Shown here: positions 8,881-16,761 of the stretch, piece after piece
How positions within the stretch are numbered: position 1 is the first letter of the stretch
Layout of the letters: each line of letters opens with the position of its first letter
Assembly (NCBI RefSeq): GCF_001556105.1
Contig: NZ_LSIF01000025.1
Span: 1-64,000, forward strand
Direction of reading: 5' to 3'
DNA from: Pseudoxanthomonas mexicana
GTDB taxonomy: Bacteria; Pseudomonadota; Gammaproteobacteria; Xanthomonadales; Xanthomonadaceae
Length of the DNA: 64,000 nucleotides
Program-made: the position numbers and the translations under genes
The notes under the pieces: model-generated
Told to the model about the DNA's origin: nothing
What the model saw: only the letters and a program-made list of their open reading frames with translations
Databases searched by the model: none

Positions 8881-9934
8881 GTGGGCGCTCCTTACCTTCA
8901 TTCGTGTGCGCGGTGTCGTTGGTCACCGTGCCTCGTGCGGCGACGGTGATACCACGCGCAATCAACCGGCGGGCCAGTTCAATCTTAAAGTCATTCCCCC
9001 CCTGCCCCACAGCGCCGTCCAAGATGCGATCGGCCACGCGGTCCAGTACCGCTCCACTGGGACGCTCACCGGCCAGCAGTGCCTCCGCTTCCTCAATGCG
9101 CCAGGGCTTGTGGGCAACCCCGCCCAGGGCAATGCGTGCCGATCGCACGGTGCCGTCGTCGAACAGATCCAAACCCACCGCAACGGAGACCAGTGCAAAG
9201 GCATAGGAGGCCCGGTCCCGAATCTTCAGGTAGACCGAATGGGCAGCGTAGTCGTTGGGCGGAATCACAATGGCGGTGATCAGGGCATCGGCAGGCAACT
9301 CGGTGTCATGCTCTGGGTGCTCGCCCGGCAAGCGATGGAACCGAGAAAACGGAATGAGCCGCTTGCCTGCCTCTTCCTCCACTTCAACCAGCGCACCCAA
9401 TGCTCCCAGCGCCACACACATGTCAGAAGGATGGGTGGCGATACAGGCCGTGCTGGCGCCCAATATCGCGTGCTGCCGTGTCACTCCCCCGATGGCGCTG
9501 CAACCGCTGCCGGGGGCGCGCTTGTTGCAAGGCAATGCCACATCGTAGAAATAGATGCAGCGCGTGCGCTGGAGCAGATTTCCGCCGTTGGTAGCTGCGT
9601 TGCGGATTTGGGGTGATGCGCCGGCCAGGATCGCCGACGCCAGCAACGGGGCATGTTGGCTGACCAGCGGGTGGTATGCCGTGTCGGCGTTATGCGCCGT
9701 GGCCCCCAAGCGCAAACCCTCCTCCTCAGACCAGGTGATGCCCTTCAGGCCAACATCGGCAATGCTGACCAGGCGCGGCGGTTGGGTAACGCCTGCCTTC
9801 ATCAGGTCCAGCACGTTGGTCCCCCCGGCCAGGAACTGCGGACGCGTAATGCGTGGCTGGTTCGGGTTGATGGATCCGAGCGCGCGTCGAGCCGCTGCCG
9901 TGTCTGTTGCGCCAACCAGGTCGAAGGGATTCAT
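8873..9934 (-). CDS. paoB: Molybdenum hydroxylase FAD-binding subunit (PaoB type)
   Basis: 353 residues. The FAD-binding PCMH-type domain is at the N-terminus (FLAGGTNVLDLMKAG, then RLGATAHNADTAYHP), and the CO-dehydrogenase flavoprotein C-terminal domain lies after about residue 215. Residues 100-150 contain ATNGGNLLQRTRCIYFYD with several Cys (TRC and SGCSA). PaoB-type proteins carry an extra 4Fe-4S cluster in this region, so this subunit probably does too (family knowledge plus visible Cys). It overlaps the 2Fe-2S subunit upstream by 4 bases and paoC downstream by 8. Confidence 0.9.
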   Translation of the reverse strand: MNPFDLVGATDTAAARRALGSINPNQPRITRPQFLAGGTNVLDLMKAGVTQPPRLVSIADVGLKGITWSEEEGLRLGATAHNADTAYHPLVSQHAPLLASAILAGASPQIRNAATNGGNLLQRTRCIYFYDVALPCNKRAPGSGCSAIGGVTRQHAILGASTACIATHPSDMCVALGALGALVEVEEEAGKRLIPFSRFHRLPGEHPEHDTELPADALITAIVIPPNDYAAHSVYLKIRDRASYAFALVSVAVGLDLFDDGTVRSARIALGGVAHKPWRIEEAEALLAGERPSGAVLDRVADRILDGAVGQGGNDFKIELARRLIARGITVAARGTVTNDTAHTNEGKERPHG

Positions 9935-10491
9935 GCCGGCACGCTCCCCACCACAATGGGTTGATTGGGATCACGACTCTGGTCGATGCCTGCCACCTCG
10001 CATACGGCCGTCGTGATCTGCGTGTAGGCCCCGCATCGGCAAATGTTGCCACTCATCAACTCTCGGACATCATCCCGCGTACGCGCACGCCCCTCATTGA
10101 TCAGACCGACGGCCGAACACAGCTGGCCCGGCGTGCAATAGCCGCACTGAAAGGCATCGTGTTGGAGAAACGCCTCCTGTAGGGGGTGTAACACCTCACC
10201 TTTGGCCAAGCCTTCAACCGTGGTGATGGCCTTACCGTCTTGCAAAGCGGCCAGCAGCAGGCAGCTATTGAGCCGTCTGCCATCGATCAGCACGGTGCAG
10301 GCGCCACATTGCCCGTGGTCGCAGCCCTTCTTGGTCCCTGTCAGACCCACCTGCTCGCGCAGTACATCCAGCAGGGTCGACCAGGCTTGAACGTCCAAGG
10401 GGTAGGCATGGTCGTTGACGTGGAGAGTGATCGGGTGGCGGCTGGGGGCGCCGGGGGCGAACTGATCCTGGGGCGTGCCTGCGATGGTCAT
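9931..10491 (-). CDS. paoA: Molybdenum hydroxylase 2Fe-2S subunit (PaoA type)
   Basis: 186 residues with the two-cluster arrangement of the xanthine oxidase small subunit. The plant-ferredoxin-like cluster ligands are Cys57, Cys62, Cys65 and Cys77 (CDHGQCGACTV and NSC), and the second cluster ligands are Cys116, Cys119, Cys151 and Cys153 (CGYCTPGQ, ICRCGAY). E. coli PaoA has a Tat signal; none is visible from this start, so the complex is probably cytoplasmic unless translation begins further upstream. First gene of the three-subunit operon. Confidence 0.92.
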   Translation of the reverse strand: MTIAGTPQDQFAPGAPSRHPITLHVNDHAYPLDVQAWSTLLDVLREQVGLTGTKKGCDHGQCGACTVLIDGRRLNSCLLLAALQDGKAITTVEGLAKGEVLHPLQEAFLQHDAFQCGYCTPGQLCSAVGLINEGRARTRDDVRELMSGNICRCGAYTQITTAVCEVAGIDQSRDPNQPIVVGSVPA

Positions 10492-10591
10492 GGGGGCCTC
10501 CTGATGCCCTGCACAGTGGCCCCGCCGGAGTGAAGACGGGGCGAACTACCTTGTTCTCGGAGGCGGTGTCCTCGTGGCCGCTAGCGCTAGC

Positions 10592-10876
10592 TCACAACGG
10601 GATGGGCGGGCCGCGCTTTACTTCCTGACCATCGAAGACCATCTCGTACCCCTCATGGAAATCGAACGCACGCACCGTGCCGGGCGATGCCACGCGGCTC
10701 AGGTAATAGGACAGACTTTCCTTGTTGAACCAGGTCTTGGCCACGAGGCTGGAGGGCACTTTGGATTCGTCAATGGCCGCATACCGGCTCGTCGGCACCC
10801 GATAGAACGATGTGGGAATCTCGACGCCCCGGGCTTGGCAGAAGCGCTCGATATGGTGTCGGTAACGTTGCTTCAT
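10592..10876 (-). CDS. Hypothetical protein (94 aa)
   Basis: I do not recognise a family. The protein is compact and mixed in composition, with a basic N-terminus (MKQRYRHHIERF), an aromatic-rich middle (FNKESLSYYLSRV) and a C-terminus ending RGPPIPL. No signal peptide or membrane segment is present. It lies 49 bases downstream of another small unknown gene on the same strand, at the edge of the kfrA/integrase module. Confidence 0.5.
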   Translation of the reverse strand: MKQRYRHHIERFCQARGVEIPTSFYRVPTSRYAAIDESKVPSSLVAKTWFNKESLSYYLSRVASPGTVRAFDFHEGYEMVFDGQEVKRGPPIPL

Positions 10877-10925
10877 GCGCTACCGCCTGGCGGTTTCATG
10901 GGTGGCCAGCAACACCTCTGCCCAT

Positions 10926-11294
10926 TCACGCGCGTGCATCCTCGGCCGCAACCTCGTATTGGATGACCCAGAAATCATCCACTTCTGCCAACCAGTCCGA
11001 ATGCCTTTTCCCCACGGTGCCGTGACGGCGTACGGCCACGTGGAGTACCACCGTCTTTCCTGCGTAGCGCTCGAGCACATGAAACTCGAAGGTGCCGTGA
11101 TCGCTCCATTCGGAGACCGCTACGGTGTCATCCCCAACGGCAAAGCCATACAGCACATCCCCCGAGGCCACGGCTTCAATCTGCACGACGGTGCCCACCT
11201 CAAGCTTGGGGCGTCCCCCATTCCCCAGAGTCGTTACCCACTGATGCCCTTGGTTGTCGCGGACGTTATCAAGCTTGGCGATAGCGGTGCTCAT
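10926..11294 (-). CDS. Hypothetical protein (122 aa)
   Basis: Unrecognised. From ATG 11294 (MSTAIAKLD) it is an acidic, beta-rich sequence with alternating hydrophobic residues (LYGFAVGDDTVAVSEW, GKTVVLHVAV, DDFWVIQYEVA), suggesting a small cytosolic beta-fold domain. It has no cysteines and no signal peptide. It lies downstream of kfrA on the same strand with an 80-base gap. Confidence 0.55.
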   Translation of the reverse strand: MSTAIAKLDNVRDNQGHQWVTTLGNGGRPKLEVGTVVQIEAVASGDVLYGFAVGDDTVAVSEWSDHGTFEFHVLERYAGKTVVLHVAVRRHGTVGKRHSDWLAEVDDFWVIQYEVAAEDARA

Positions 11295-11374
11295 GCACCG
11301 CATTGAACCTGCGCTGCCGCATAAATCAGGTGAAGCTTAGCGGGACGGTGTCGTAGGCACCGGCGTGATTCCGG

Positions 11375-12331
11375 TTAGCGTGCACGCGCCGGAGTCTTGC
11401 TGGCGCGCTTGGTGGGTCCAGACACCGCTGCTTTAGCGCCGGGGCGCTTGATGGGGCGACTGCGTGCTTGCGACAGACGCGCTTCAAGCGCGGCCGGTAG
11501 TTCGGCCAAACGTGCCAATTGCTGCTCCAATGCCTGCGCCCGGCCGCGTAGTTCGCTGGCCTGCTGCTCCGCCGCCGCGCTGGCGGCGCGGGCCTCTTCG
11601 CGCTGCTGCCGCAGCAGATGCTCGCGCTCTTGGGCAGCGCGCTGGCCTGTTGACCCTTGCACCCGCAGGTCCTTGCTCTCCTGTCGCGCTCGATCGATCT
11701 CGGCGTGGGCGCGATCCTCCACCGACCGCACGTGCTCGGCCATGGCGTCGCGCTCGGCGGTCCATGAAATCTCGCGCTCGGTGGCGGTTCGATGCGCCAA
11801 GTCCAGTTCGTGTTGCAGGCGGTCCGCGCGCTCCTGCTGAGCTAGGCGTTGTCCGGTGAGCTCGGCGATCTGTGCGTGCTGTGCCTCAAAGGCGTGCTGC
11901 AGATCCACCAGCCGCTGCTCGGCAAGCTCGGCCCGCTGGGTGGCCCGGCCCGCCTGCTCGACGAACTCACCCACCCGTGTTTCCCGGGCATGGTCTTGCG
12001 TCATCAACTCTTGGCGAAGCTGCTCCACCTGCCGGTGAGCATCGGCCACACCTGCCTGCGCGTGGCTGTCGGCCGCCGCCAATGCCTGCTCCCACAGCTG
12101 CTGGGCGAGCTGTCCTACCGCATCGGGCGCGGCGGGTATCGCGATGGCCGTGGTGTGACGGGCCACTCGCGGGCCTAGCGCCTGCCACCACGTCTCTAGC
12201 CAGCGTGTCACGGTGTTGGGCGAACCGGTTCCCAGGTGGGCGCGGATGCGCTCCACCGTGGGTCGCTCCCCGGTCTGCAGGATGGCATCAGCTGCTGAGT
12301 GGACGTCGTTTTCGGTAATGCCCCGGGCCAT
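11375..12331 (-). CDS. KfrA-like DNA-binding coiled-coil protein
   Basis: 318 residues. The N-terminal 60 residues (ARGITENDVHSAADAIL, VERIRAHLGTGSPNTVTRWL) match the KfrA N-terminal helix-turn-helix domain found on plasmids and integrative elements. Residues about 75-285 are an almost continuous Ala/Glu/Gln/Arg coiled coil, and the C-terminus is a Lys/Arg/Pro-rich basic tail. KfrA proteins are autoregulators proposed to help plasmid partition or nucleoid organisation. The gene is divergent from the tyrosine recombinase, with a perfect inverted repeat in the shared promoter that is a strong candidate for its operator. The KfrA-recombinase pairing points to a mobile-element backbone rather than a chromosomal gene. 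Confidence 0.85.
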   Translation of the reverse strand: MARGITENDVHSAADAILQTGERPTVERIRAHLGTGSPNTVTRWLETWWQALGPRVARHTTAIAIPAAPDAVGQLAQQLWEQALAAADSHAQAGVADAHRQVEQLRQELMTQDHARETRVGEFVEQAGRATQRAELAEQRLVDLQHAFEAQHAQIAELTGQRLAQQERADRLQHELDLAHRTATEREISWTAERDAMAEHVRSVEDRAHAEIDRARQESKDLRVQGSTGQRAAQEREHLLRQQREEARAASAAAEQQASELRGRAQALEQQLARLAELPAALEARLSQARSRPIKRPGAKAAVSGPTKRASKTPARAR

Positions 12332-12368
12332 GACGCTCTCCGACTACCAGTAAAGGGGTGTTCGTGCT

Positions 12369-12401
12369 TTACTTCCGATAAGGGATAGTTATCGGAAGTA
12401 A
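12369..12401. promoter_or_regulatory. Perfect 13-bp inverted repeat, candidate KfrA operator
   Basis: TTACTTCCGATAA at 12369-12381 is mirrored exactly by TTATCGGAAGTAA at 12389-12401, with the 7-base spacer GGGATAG. It sits 37 bases upstream of the kfrA-like start and 35 bases upstream of the integrase start, in an AT-rich pocket of otherwise GC-rich DNA. Position and symmetry suit a dimeric or tetrameric repressor binding both divergent promoters. KfrA itself is known to bind inverted repeats in its own promoter. Confidence 0.75.
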
Positions 12402-12436
12402 CATCACTGTTTCGTATTGAAAGATACATACTACAT

Positions 12437-13519
12437 ATGAAATCTAGCATACTCGCCCCCGTTCCTGCCGATGCCCCCTTACTGGCCCCTGATCGGCTCG
12501 CCCATCAGGCCCGCCAGGCGGTGCAGGAGCTGCTGGCCGAAGCGGCCGCGCTCAACACCACGCGCAGCTACGCCAGCGCCCTGCGCTACTGGGCTGCCTG
12601 GTTCCAAGGCCGCTTTGGCCAGCCCATTGCCCTGACCGTCCCGGAGCCCGCCGTGGTCCAGTTCGTCGTCGACCATCTGGCCCGCCGCGGCAAGACAGGA
12701 TTGGTATGGGAGTTGCCGCCCACGTTGGACGCCCAGCTCGTGGCCGCGGGCCTGAAGCAGAAGACCGGTGCCTTCAAGCTCAGCACCGTCGTGCATCGCG
12801 TGGCGGTGCTCTCGGCAGCCCACCAGGCCCGCAAGGCGGCCAACCCGTGCGAGGCACCGGCCGTGCGTCAGTTGCTCAAACGTGGCCGGCGGGCGTCGGT
12901 CAAACGCGGTGAGCGGCCCCACAAGAAGAGCGCCATCACCCGTGCCGAACTTGAGGCCCTACTGGCCACCTGTGACGACTCGCTCGAGGGACGGCGCGAT
13001 GCGGCGCTGCTGCTGTTTGGCTTTGCCAGCGGCGGGCGTCGGCGCAGCGAGATCGCCGCCGCCGACTGGCAAGACCTGCGCCGTGTCGGGCCTGCAGCAT
13101 TCATCTACCGCCTGGAGCACAGCAAGACCCAGCAAAGCGGCCCCGGCGCTAGCGCCACGCCAGATAAGCCGGTGCTCGGTCGTGCCGGCGCTGCGATGGA
13201 AGCGTGGCTAAGTGCCGCTGGCATCACCGAGGGCGCCCTGTTCCGCCGCCTCTGGGGCGAGCGTGTGGGACCGGCGCTGTCGCCCAAGTCCGTGGCGGCC
13301 ATCGTGCAGCGGCGTGCCGTGCAGGCCGGGCTGGAAGGGGACTTTGGCGGGCATAGCCTGCGCTCGGGGTTCATTACCGAAGGCGCTCGCCGGGGCATCG
13401 CCCTGCCCGCCCTCATGGCGCTGAGCGAACACCGCTCCGTGGCTCAGGCGATCGGCTATTTCCAGGCCGGTGATGTAGCCCACAATCCGGCCGCCTCGCT
13501 GATGGAGCCCGATGCCTGA
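12437..13519 (+). CDS. Tyrosine recombinase (site-specific integrase)
   Basis: 360 residues. The N-terminal SAM-like core-binding domain spans about 25-150 (NTTRSYASALRYWAAW) and the catalytic domain about 165-350. Visible catalytic residues are Arg202 in GGRRRSE, His306 and Arg309 in GGHSLRSGF, His332 in LSEHRS, and the nucleophile Tyr341 in IGYFQAG. All are present, so the enzyme should be active. Starts at ATG 12437. It is transcribed divergently from the KfrA-like gene, and the XRE regulator lies convergent downstream. No tRNA gene or clear attachment site is seen beside it, so it may be an orphan or may serve resolution rather than integration. Confidence 0.92.
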   Translation: MKSSILAPVPADAPLLAPDRLAHQARQAVQELLAEAAALNTTRSYASALRYWAAWFQGRFGQPIALTVPEPAVVQFVVDHLARRGKTGLVWELPPTLDAQLVAAGLKQKTGAFKLSTVVHRVAVLSAAHQARKAANPCEAPAVRQLLKRGRRASVKRGERPHKKSAITRAELEALLATCDDSLEGRRDAALLLFGFASGGRRRSEIAAADWQDLRRVGPAAFIYRLEHSKTQQSGPGASATPDKPVLGRAGAAMEAWLSAAGITEGALFRRLWGERVGPALSPKSVAAIVQRRAVQAGLEGDFGGHSLRSGFITEGARRGIALPALMALSEHRSVAQAIGYFQAGDVAHNPAASLMEPDA

Positions 13520-13543
13520 GGGCCTGGGACGCGTGCTGCTAGG

Positions 13544-13885
13544 TCAGCGTGGCGTTTTCCGACTGCCGCCGGCCAGCTCGATGCTTTTGAGTAATGCCTT
13601 CTTCTTGCGCACGGAAAGCCCGTTCCACTGCAGCAGCAGCTGGGCCAAGAGCTCGTCTTCGGTGTAAAGCAACGCCGCCGGCACGCCCAAGACCTCGGCC
13701 AGCTGCTTGGCGGTCTTGAGCTGGGGCTCATGCTTGCCCCGTTCGTACTGGTTGATACGCGGTGAGGCCACGGCGGGGTCCAAGCCGGCCAGGATGCCGA
13801 GCTGTCGTTGGGATAACCCGGCTCTTTCCCGCGCCAGCGCCAAACGCCGCGCGAAAACCGGAAGTTCTGCCGTCCGCCTGGTCAC
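13544..13885 (-). CDS. XRE-family transcriptional regulator
   Basis: 113 residues from GTG 13885, preceded by a GAGGGGG purine run; the longer open frame upstream is unlike protein. The helix-turn-helix is at residues about 10-65 (ARRLALARERAGLSQRQLGILAGL, INQYERGKHEP, TAKQLAEVLGV). The C-terminal helix region (LAQLLLQWNGLSVRKKKALLKSI) is likely for dimerisation. A CTAAGA-TAT-TCTTAG palindrome about 54 bases upstream of the start is a probable operator. It could be an element-encoded repressor of the integrase or of the divergent 14021 gene (inference). Confidence 0.85.
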   Translation of the reverse strand: MTRRTAELPVFARRLALARERAGLSQRQLGILAGLDPAVASPRINQYERGKHEPQLKTAKQLAEVLGVPAALLYTEDELLAQLLLQWNGLSVRKKKALLKSIELAGGSRKTPR

Positions 13886-13938
13886 TTTCGCCCCCTCAAG
13901 GAAGGCATAAGGATGGCGAAGTGACGGACGCTTGGATA

Positions 13939-13953
13939 CTAAGATATTCTTAG
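13939..13953. promoter_or_regulatory. Palindrome CTAAGA-N3-TCTTAG, candidate XRE operator
   Basis: CTAAGATATTCTTAG is a perfect 6-bp inverted repeat with a 3-base spacer, in the intergenic region between the XRE gene and the divergent unknown gene at 14021. The CTAAG/CTTAG half-site form is typical of small HTH repressors. Its local AT-richness suggests promoter overlap. Confidence 0.55.
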
Positions 13954-14020
13954 ATGGTAGGCAACGCGATGAAGGCCTCCTGCATCGGGCTGCGCCCCTT
14001 CCGGCCGGTGTGTTGGACCC

Positions 14021-14821
14021 ATGAAAAGAACAAAGCCGGTTCGTGCCGTCCCGCCGCGTCCGGATGCGCCGCTCATTCCAGACGTCATCCACCTCGGCGG
14101 CCGGGGCGCGCTCTACCTGCTTGCCTTAATCCAAGCTCACCACTCCCCTATGCGGTTGGCACCCACGGTCGAGGGCACGCAGTCCGTGCTCACGGTGCTG
14201 GGAACGCTCGGACTGATCCGGGTGGATCTGCCCGGACAGTGCGATGGTTTCCCCGTGGTCGGTGGGGAAAAGCAGACCTGGACCTATACCTGGTCGTATG
14301 CGCCGCTGGAAGAGGTAGAGGAGCAGCTGCGGACGTACTTGGCCACCCAAGCGCACGAAAGCGCCTTGGCTACCACCTGGCTGCGGGTGTGGCAGGAACT
14401 GCTGCCCCAGGAAATCCATGCCTACCTGCAACACCAACTGCGCATCCATCACTTTAGCGACGTTTATCTGGCAGGCCTGAGCGCGCTACTGGAGCCCAAC
14501 GATGCCCGCTACGGCTTGGGCCACTGGCGCTATGCGTGCTGGGCGACGGTCCGCAGCATGGCCTCGGTCTGCCTGCAGTACCCCGGCAATGCTGAGATAC
14601 TCAAATACACCCTGGCCAGCGAGCTGCCGCGGCGATTGAAACTGGCGCAAGGCTCCTACGAGGGCAAGCTGTGCTTCTCGCCCTCACACTCGTTACCCGA
14701 TAGCGCCCTGACGCGCGTGTTCACCACCATTGCCACGGCGCTAGGGGACCAATACTGGATAGCACCGCCTACGCTAGAGTCGATAATGGAGGGTGTGCAA
14801 CAAGGGCGAGCCACCCGCTAA
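14021..14821 (+). CDS. Hypothetical protein (266 aa) of the integrase module
   Basis: Unrecognised family. The N-terminus looks like a small winged-helix-like region (GGRGALYLLALIQAHHSP, EGTQSVLTVLGTLGLIRVDL), suggesting a helix-turn-helix or wing used in DNA or protein recognition. The middle is helical and Trp-rich (ATTWLRVWQELLPQEIHAYL, YGLGHWRYACWATVRSM). The C-terminus contains RRLKLAQGSYEGKLCFSP. It has no signal peptide or membrane segment. It is divergent from the XRE regulator across the palindrome and overlaps the convergent small gene at 14818 by 4 bases. Confidence 0.7.
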   Translation: MKRTKPVRAVPPRPDAPLIPDVIHLGGRGALYLLALIQAHHSPMRLAPTVEGTQSVLTVLGTLGLIRVDLPGQCDGFPVVGGEKQTWTYTWSYAPLEEVEEQLRTYLATQAHESALATTWLRVWQELLPQEIHAYLQHQLRIHHFSDVYLAGLSALLEPNDARYGLGHWRYACWATVRSMASVCLQYPGNAEILKYTLASELPRRLKLAQGSYEGKLCFSPSHSLPDSALTRVFTTIATALGDQYWIAPPTLESIMEGVQQGRATR

Positions 14822-15042
14822 TCAGGGCGCCGGCCCCATCCCTGTTCGCGCGCCTCGCTCAACGCAGCGCGTTCGGCGGCCTCTTCGGAAGGGTGGAATC
14901 CCACCGTGATCCCATGGAACCGGGCGGACCCGGCTCCAGTGGCAAAGCTGTAGCGCGCCTGCCAGTAGGCGATGTCAAAGTTGGTTCGCTTTTGCTCGGA
15001 GCTGAGCTCCAGCGCCGCCCCGTTATCGACGATCGTTTTCAT
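14818..15042 (-). CDS. Small hypothetical protein (74 aa)
   Basis: Unrecognised. Sequence elements are YWQARYSFATGAGSARFHGITVGFHPSEE and AAERAALSEAREQGWGRRPD. The beta-hairpin-like middle and helical C-terminus suggest a small soluble domain. It overlaps the 3' end of the convergent 14021 gene by 4 bases and lies upstream of the H-NS-like gene, facing the opposite way from the integrase. Confidence 0.5.
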   Translation of the reverse strand: MKTIVDNGAALELSSEQKRTNFDIAYWQARYSFATGAGSARFHGITVGFHPSEEAAERAALSEAREQGWGRRPD

Positions 15043-15113
15043 GATTCACTGGCCAGAACCGCCTCCCCCGCAAATTCTAAAAACAGCGGCCGATCAGTTT
15101 CAAGCCCCCTGCT

Positions 15114-15509
15114 TTAGCCGGGGAACTTGGGAAATTTCTCGTTGGGATGGCGTGCCTTCCATTCCTTGTAGGCGGCCGTGCCCTCCCAAGCCGTAAAGGC
15201 CCGCGGGGGGCGACCGCGACCGGTCCAGGTTTCGCCGGAATGTGGCAACCAGTACTTGGGCGCAATGTCCTTGCTCGGCGCCGCCTTTTTCGCGCGGCCG
15301 GGGCTGGCGGATCCAGCCGCGGTAACGATGTCGACTTTTTGCTTGGCCGTGAACAACGCTCCGTACTGGGCCAGCAGACTCATCACCTCGGCGTAGGCAT
15401 CGCTGGATTGCTGCTGGCGCAGCTGCACTTCTTGCTCTTCCAGCTTTCGCAGTTCTTCCTCAAGCTGGGCTTTGGCAGAGGCGATGGAGTCCAAGGTCGG
15501 CTTGCTCAT
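15114..15509 (-). CDS. H-NS family nucleoid-associated protein
   Basis: 131 residues. The N-terminal coiled-coil oligomerisation segment (about 5-45, AKAQLEEELRKLEEQEVQLRQ) is followed by an Ala/Lys linker and an H-NS-type C-terminal DNA-binding domain (YWLPHSGETWTGRGRPPRAF), where the GRGRPP loop inserts into the minor groove of AT-rich DNA. Such proteins encoded on mobile elements often silence the element's own genes. AAGAGA precedes the ATG. It lies at the outer end of the kfrA/integrase module. Confidence 0.88.
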   Translation of the reverse strand: MSKPTLDSIASAKAQLEEELRKLEEQEVQLRQQQSSDAYAEVMSLLAQYGALFTAKQKVDIVTAAGSASPGRAKKAAPSKDIAPKYWLPHSGETWTGRGRPPRAFTAWEGTAAYKEWKARHPNEKFPKFPG

Positions 15510-15737
15510 TAAAATCTCTTGTACGAACGCCAGGCGCGCTCATCGTCTAGTGTAGGGCATAAGCAAAATAGCCTTAGAGAGGGCGCACCCTAAGCAGGCC
15601 TGCCAGCAGGCGCTTGGCCAGGATGAAATAGTTATATAGATCAAACTCCGGCTCGGTCAAGGTGATCTTCCTTGCGCCAGGCAAGTTGGCGGCACTTCCG
15701 CAATAGTGCCAGCGATCCACATGAAGCCGATTCAGCC

Positions 15738-15893
15738 TCAGAACTGGGGAGGGAACAGACTCCGATCAGCTTCTCCATTGAGACGCTCGAAAAGGTCTAC
15801 CACGTCGTCAAAGACGAATTGCTTCGGCGGGGCTTTGCCATCAAGAGTAGCCCACGGTATCGTCATGATCATCACGTGGTGAGGCGTTTGCAT
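15738..15893 (-). CDS. Possible small protein downstream of the Crp/Fnr gene (51 aa)
   Basis: An ATG two bases after the crp/fnr stop opens a 51-residue frame (MQTPHHVMIMTIPWATLDGK, then QFVFDDVVDLFERLNGEAD). The sequence looks protein-like and the tight spacing suggests co-translation, but no family is recognised and no ribosome site is clear. It is the only candidate in the otherwise empty stretch 15510-15895. Confidence 0.3.
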   Translation of the reverse strand: MQTPHHVMIMTIPWATLDGKAPPKQFVFDDVVDLFERLNGEADRSLFPPQF

Positions 15894-15895
15894 GC

Positions 15896-16603
15896 TCACG
15901 CCATGTCTCGTGCACCACCCTCGCACATGCGTCGAAGACGAGGAAGGTCTAGGTAGCGTACCCCTCGGCCCTCGACGGCGATCATGCCGGATGCCGCCAA
16001 TTTCGTGAAACTTCGACTCACCGTCTCGATTACCAGACCTAGATAGTTGGCGATGTCCATGCGACTCATGGGCAACATAAGCCAATCTGGCACCCGCTCG
16101 GAGCGCGCCGTGCGATCGTGCAGGCTTACCAGGAACATGCCGACGCGATCCACTGCCCGTGGACGCGTCATCGAGGCGATGTGGTCCGAATCGTCGTGCA
16201 CGCGCTGCAGGAGGGCGTGCATCACCCTCGACCTGACCGTACGCAGAATGCGTGGGTCCGCCATCAGATCGTCCAGCGAGAATGCGCAGACGCGTGTATC
16301 CGCCAGCGCAACGATCTCCAGGCAGCCCGATCCCGCACTTGAATTGGGAAGTGCAACCAATTCGCTGGGAAAATGGAACGCAAGTGTTGTTTCGTCGCCA
16401 CCTGCGCTTAGGACCGAGGATTTCAGGGCGCCCTGAACCACGATATGGCTGCGAAGGGAGAGTTCACGCGATTGCAGGAGAGACGCGCCTTTTGGTATCT
16501 GCAGCTCCTCCCTCGATGGCAATGACGCAAGCTGCTCAGCCCAATGCCACGATGTGCCATGTGGGCTATGACGCAGCAACGGATGTCCCATCCTGCCCTC
16601 CAT
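15896..16603 (-). CDS. Crp/Fnr-family transcriptional regulator
   Basis: About 235 residues. A cyclic-nucleotide-binding-like beta-roll (about 30-130) is joined by a dimerisation helix to a C-terminal winged HTH (MSRMDIANYLGLVIETVSRSF recognition helix, then LAASGMIAVEGRGVRYLD). The recognition sequence E-TVSR is that of FNR/Anr-type proteins that read TTGAT-N4-ATCAA. However, the N-terminal Cys cluster that binds 4Fe-4S in FNR is missing (only isolated Cys), so oxygen sensing by that route is unlikely; it may be a Dnr/FixK-like regulator. The nitric oxide reductase further along is a plausible target (inference). Confidence 0.85.
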   Translation of the reverse strand: MEGRMGHPLLRHSPHGTSWHWAEQLASLPSREELQIPKGASLLQSRELSLRSHIVVQGALKSSVLSAGGDETTLAFHFPSELVALPNSSAGSGCLEIVALADTRVCAFSLDDLMADPRILRTVRSRVMHALLQRVHDDSDHIASMTRPRAVDRVGMFLVSLHDRTARSERVPDWLMLPMSRMDIANYLGLVIETVSRSFTKLAASGMIAVEGRGVRYLDLPRLRRMCEGGARDMA

Positions 16604-16761
16604 TTTGTACTAGACGATTAATCTGCGTGTGCAATTTCCTGCGCGTGCCGGATGCTAGACGCTGGCCCGACACTCATCAAGATCTCGTGATCGGGAGCCA
16701 AGCTGCACGACCATAACAGGCCTATGTCGATAAAGAGCCCCCCCTGCGGACGTCACCTACA

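Noticed and set aside
11464..12318. Overlapping plus-strand frames opposite the kfrA-like gene
   Set aside because: The minus-strand product has the KfrA N-terminal domain and coiled coil; the opposite frames are Arg/Pro/Ala-rich shadows.
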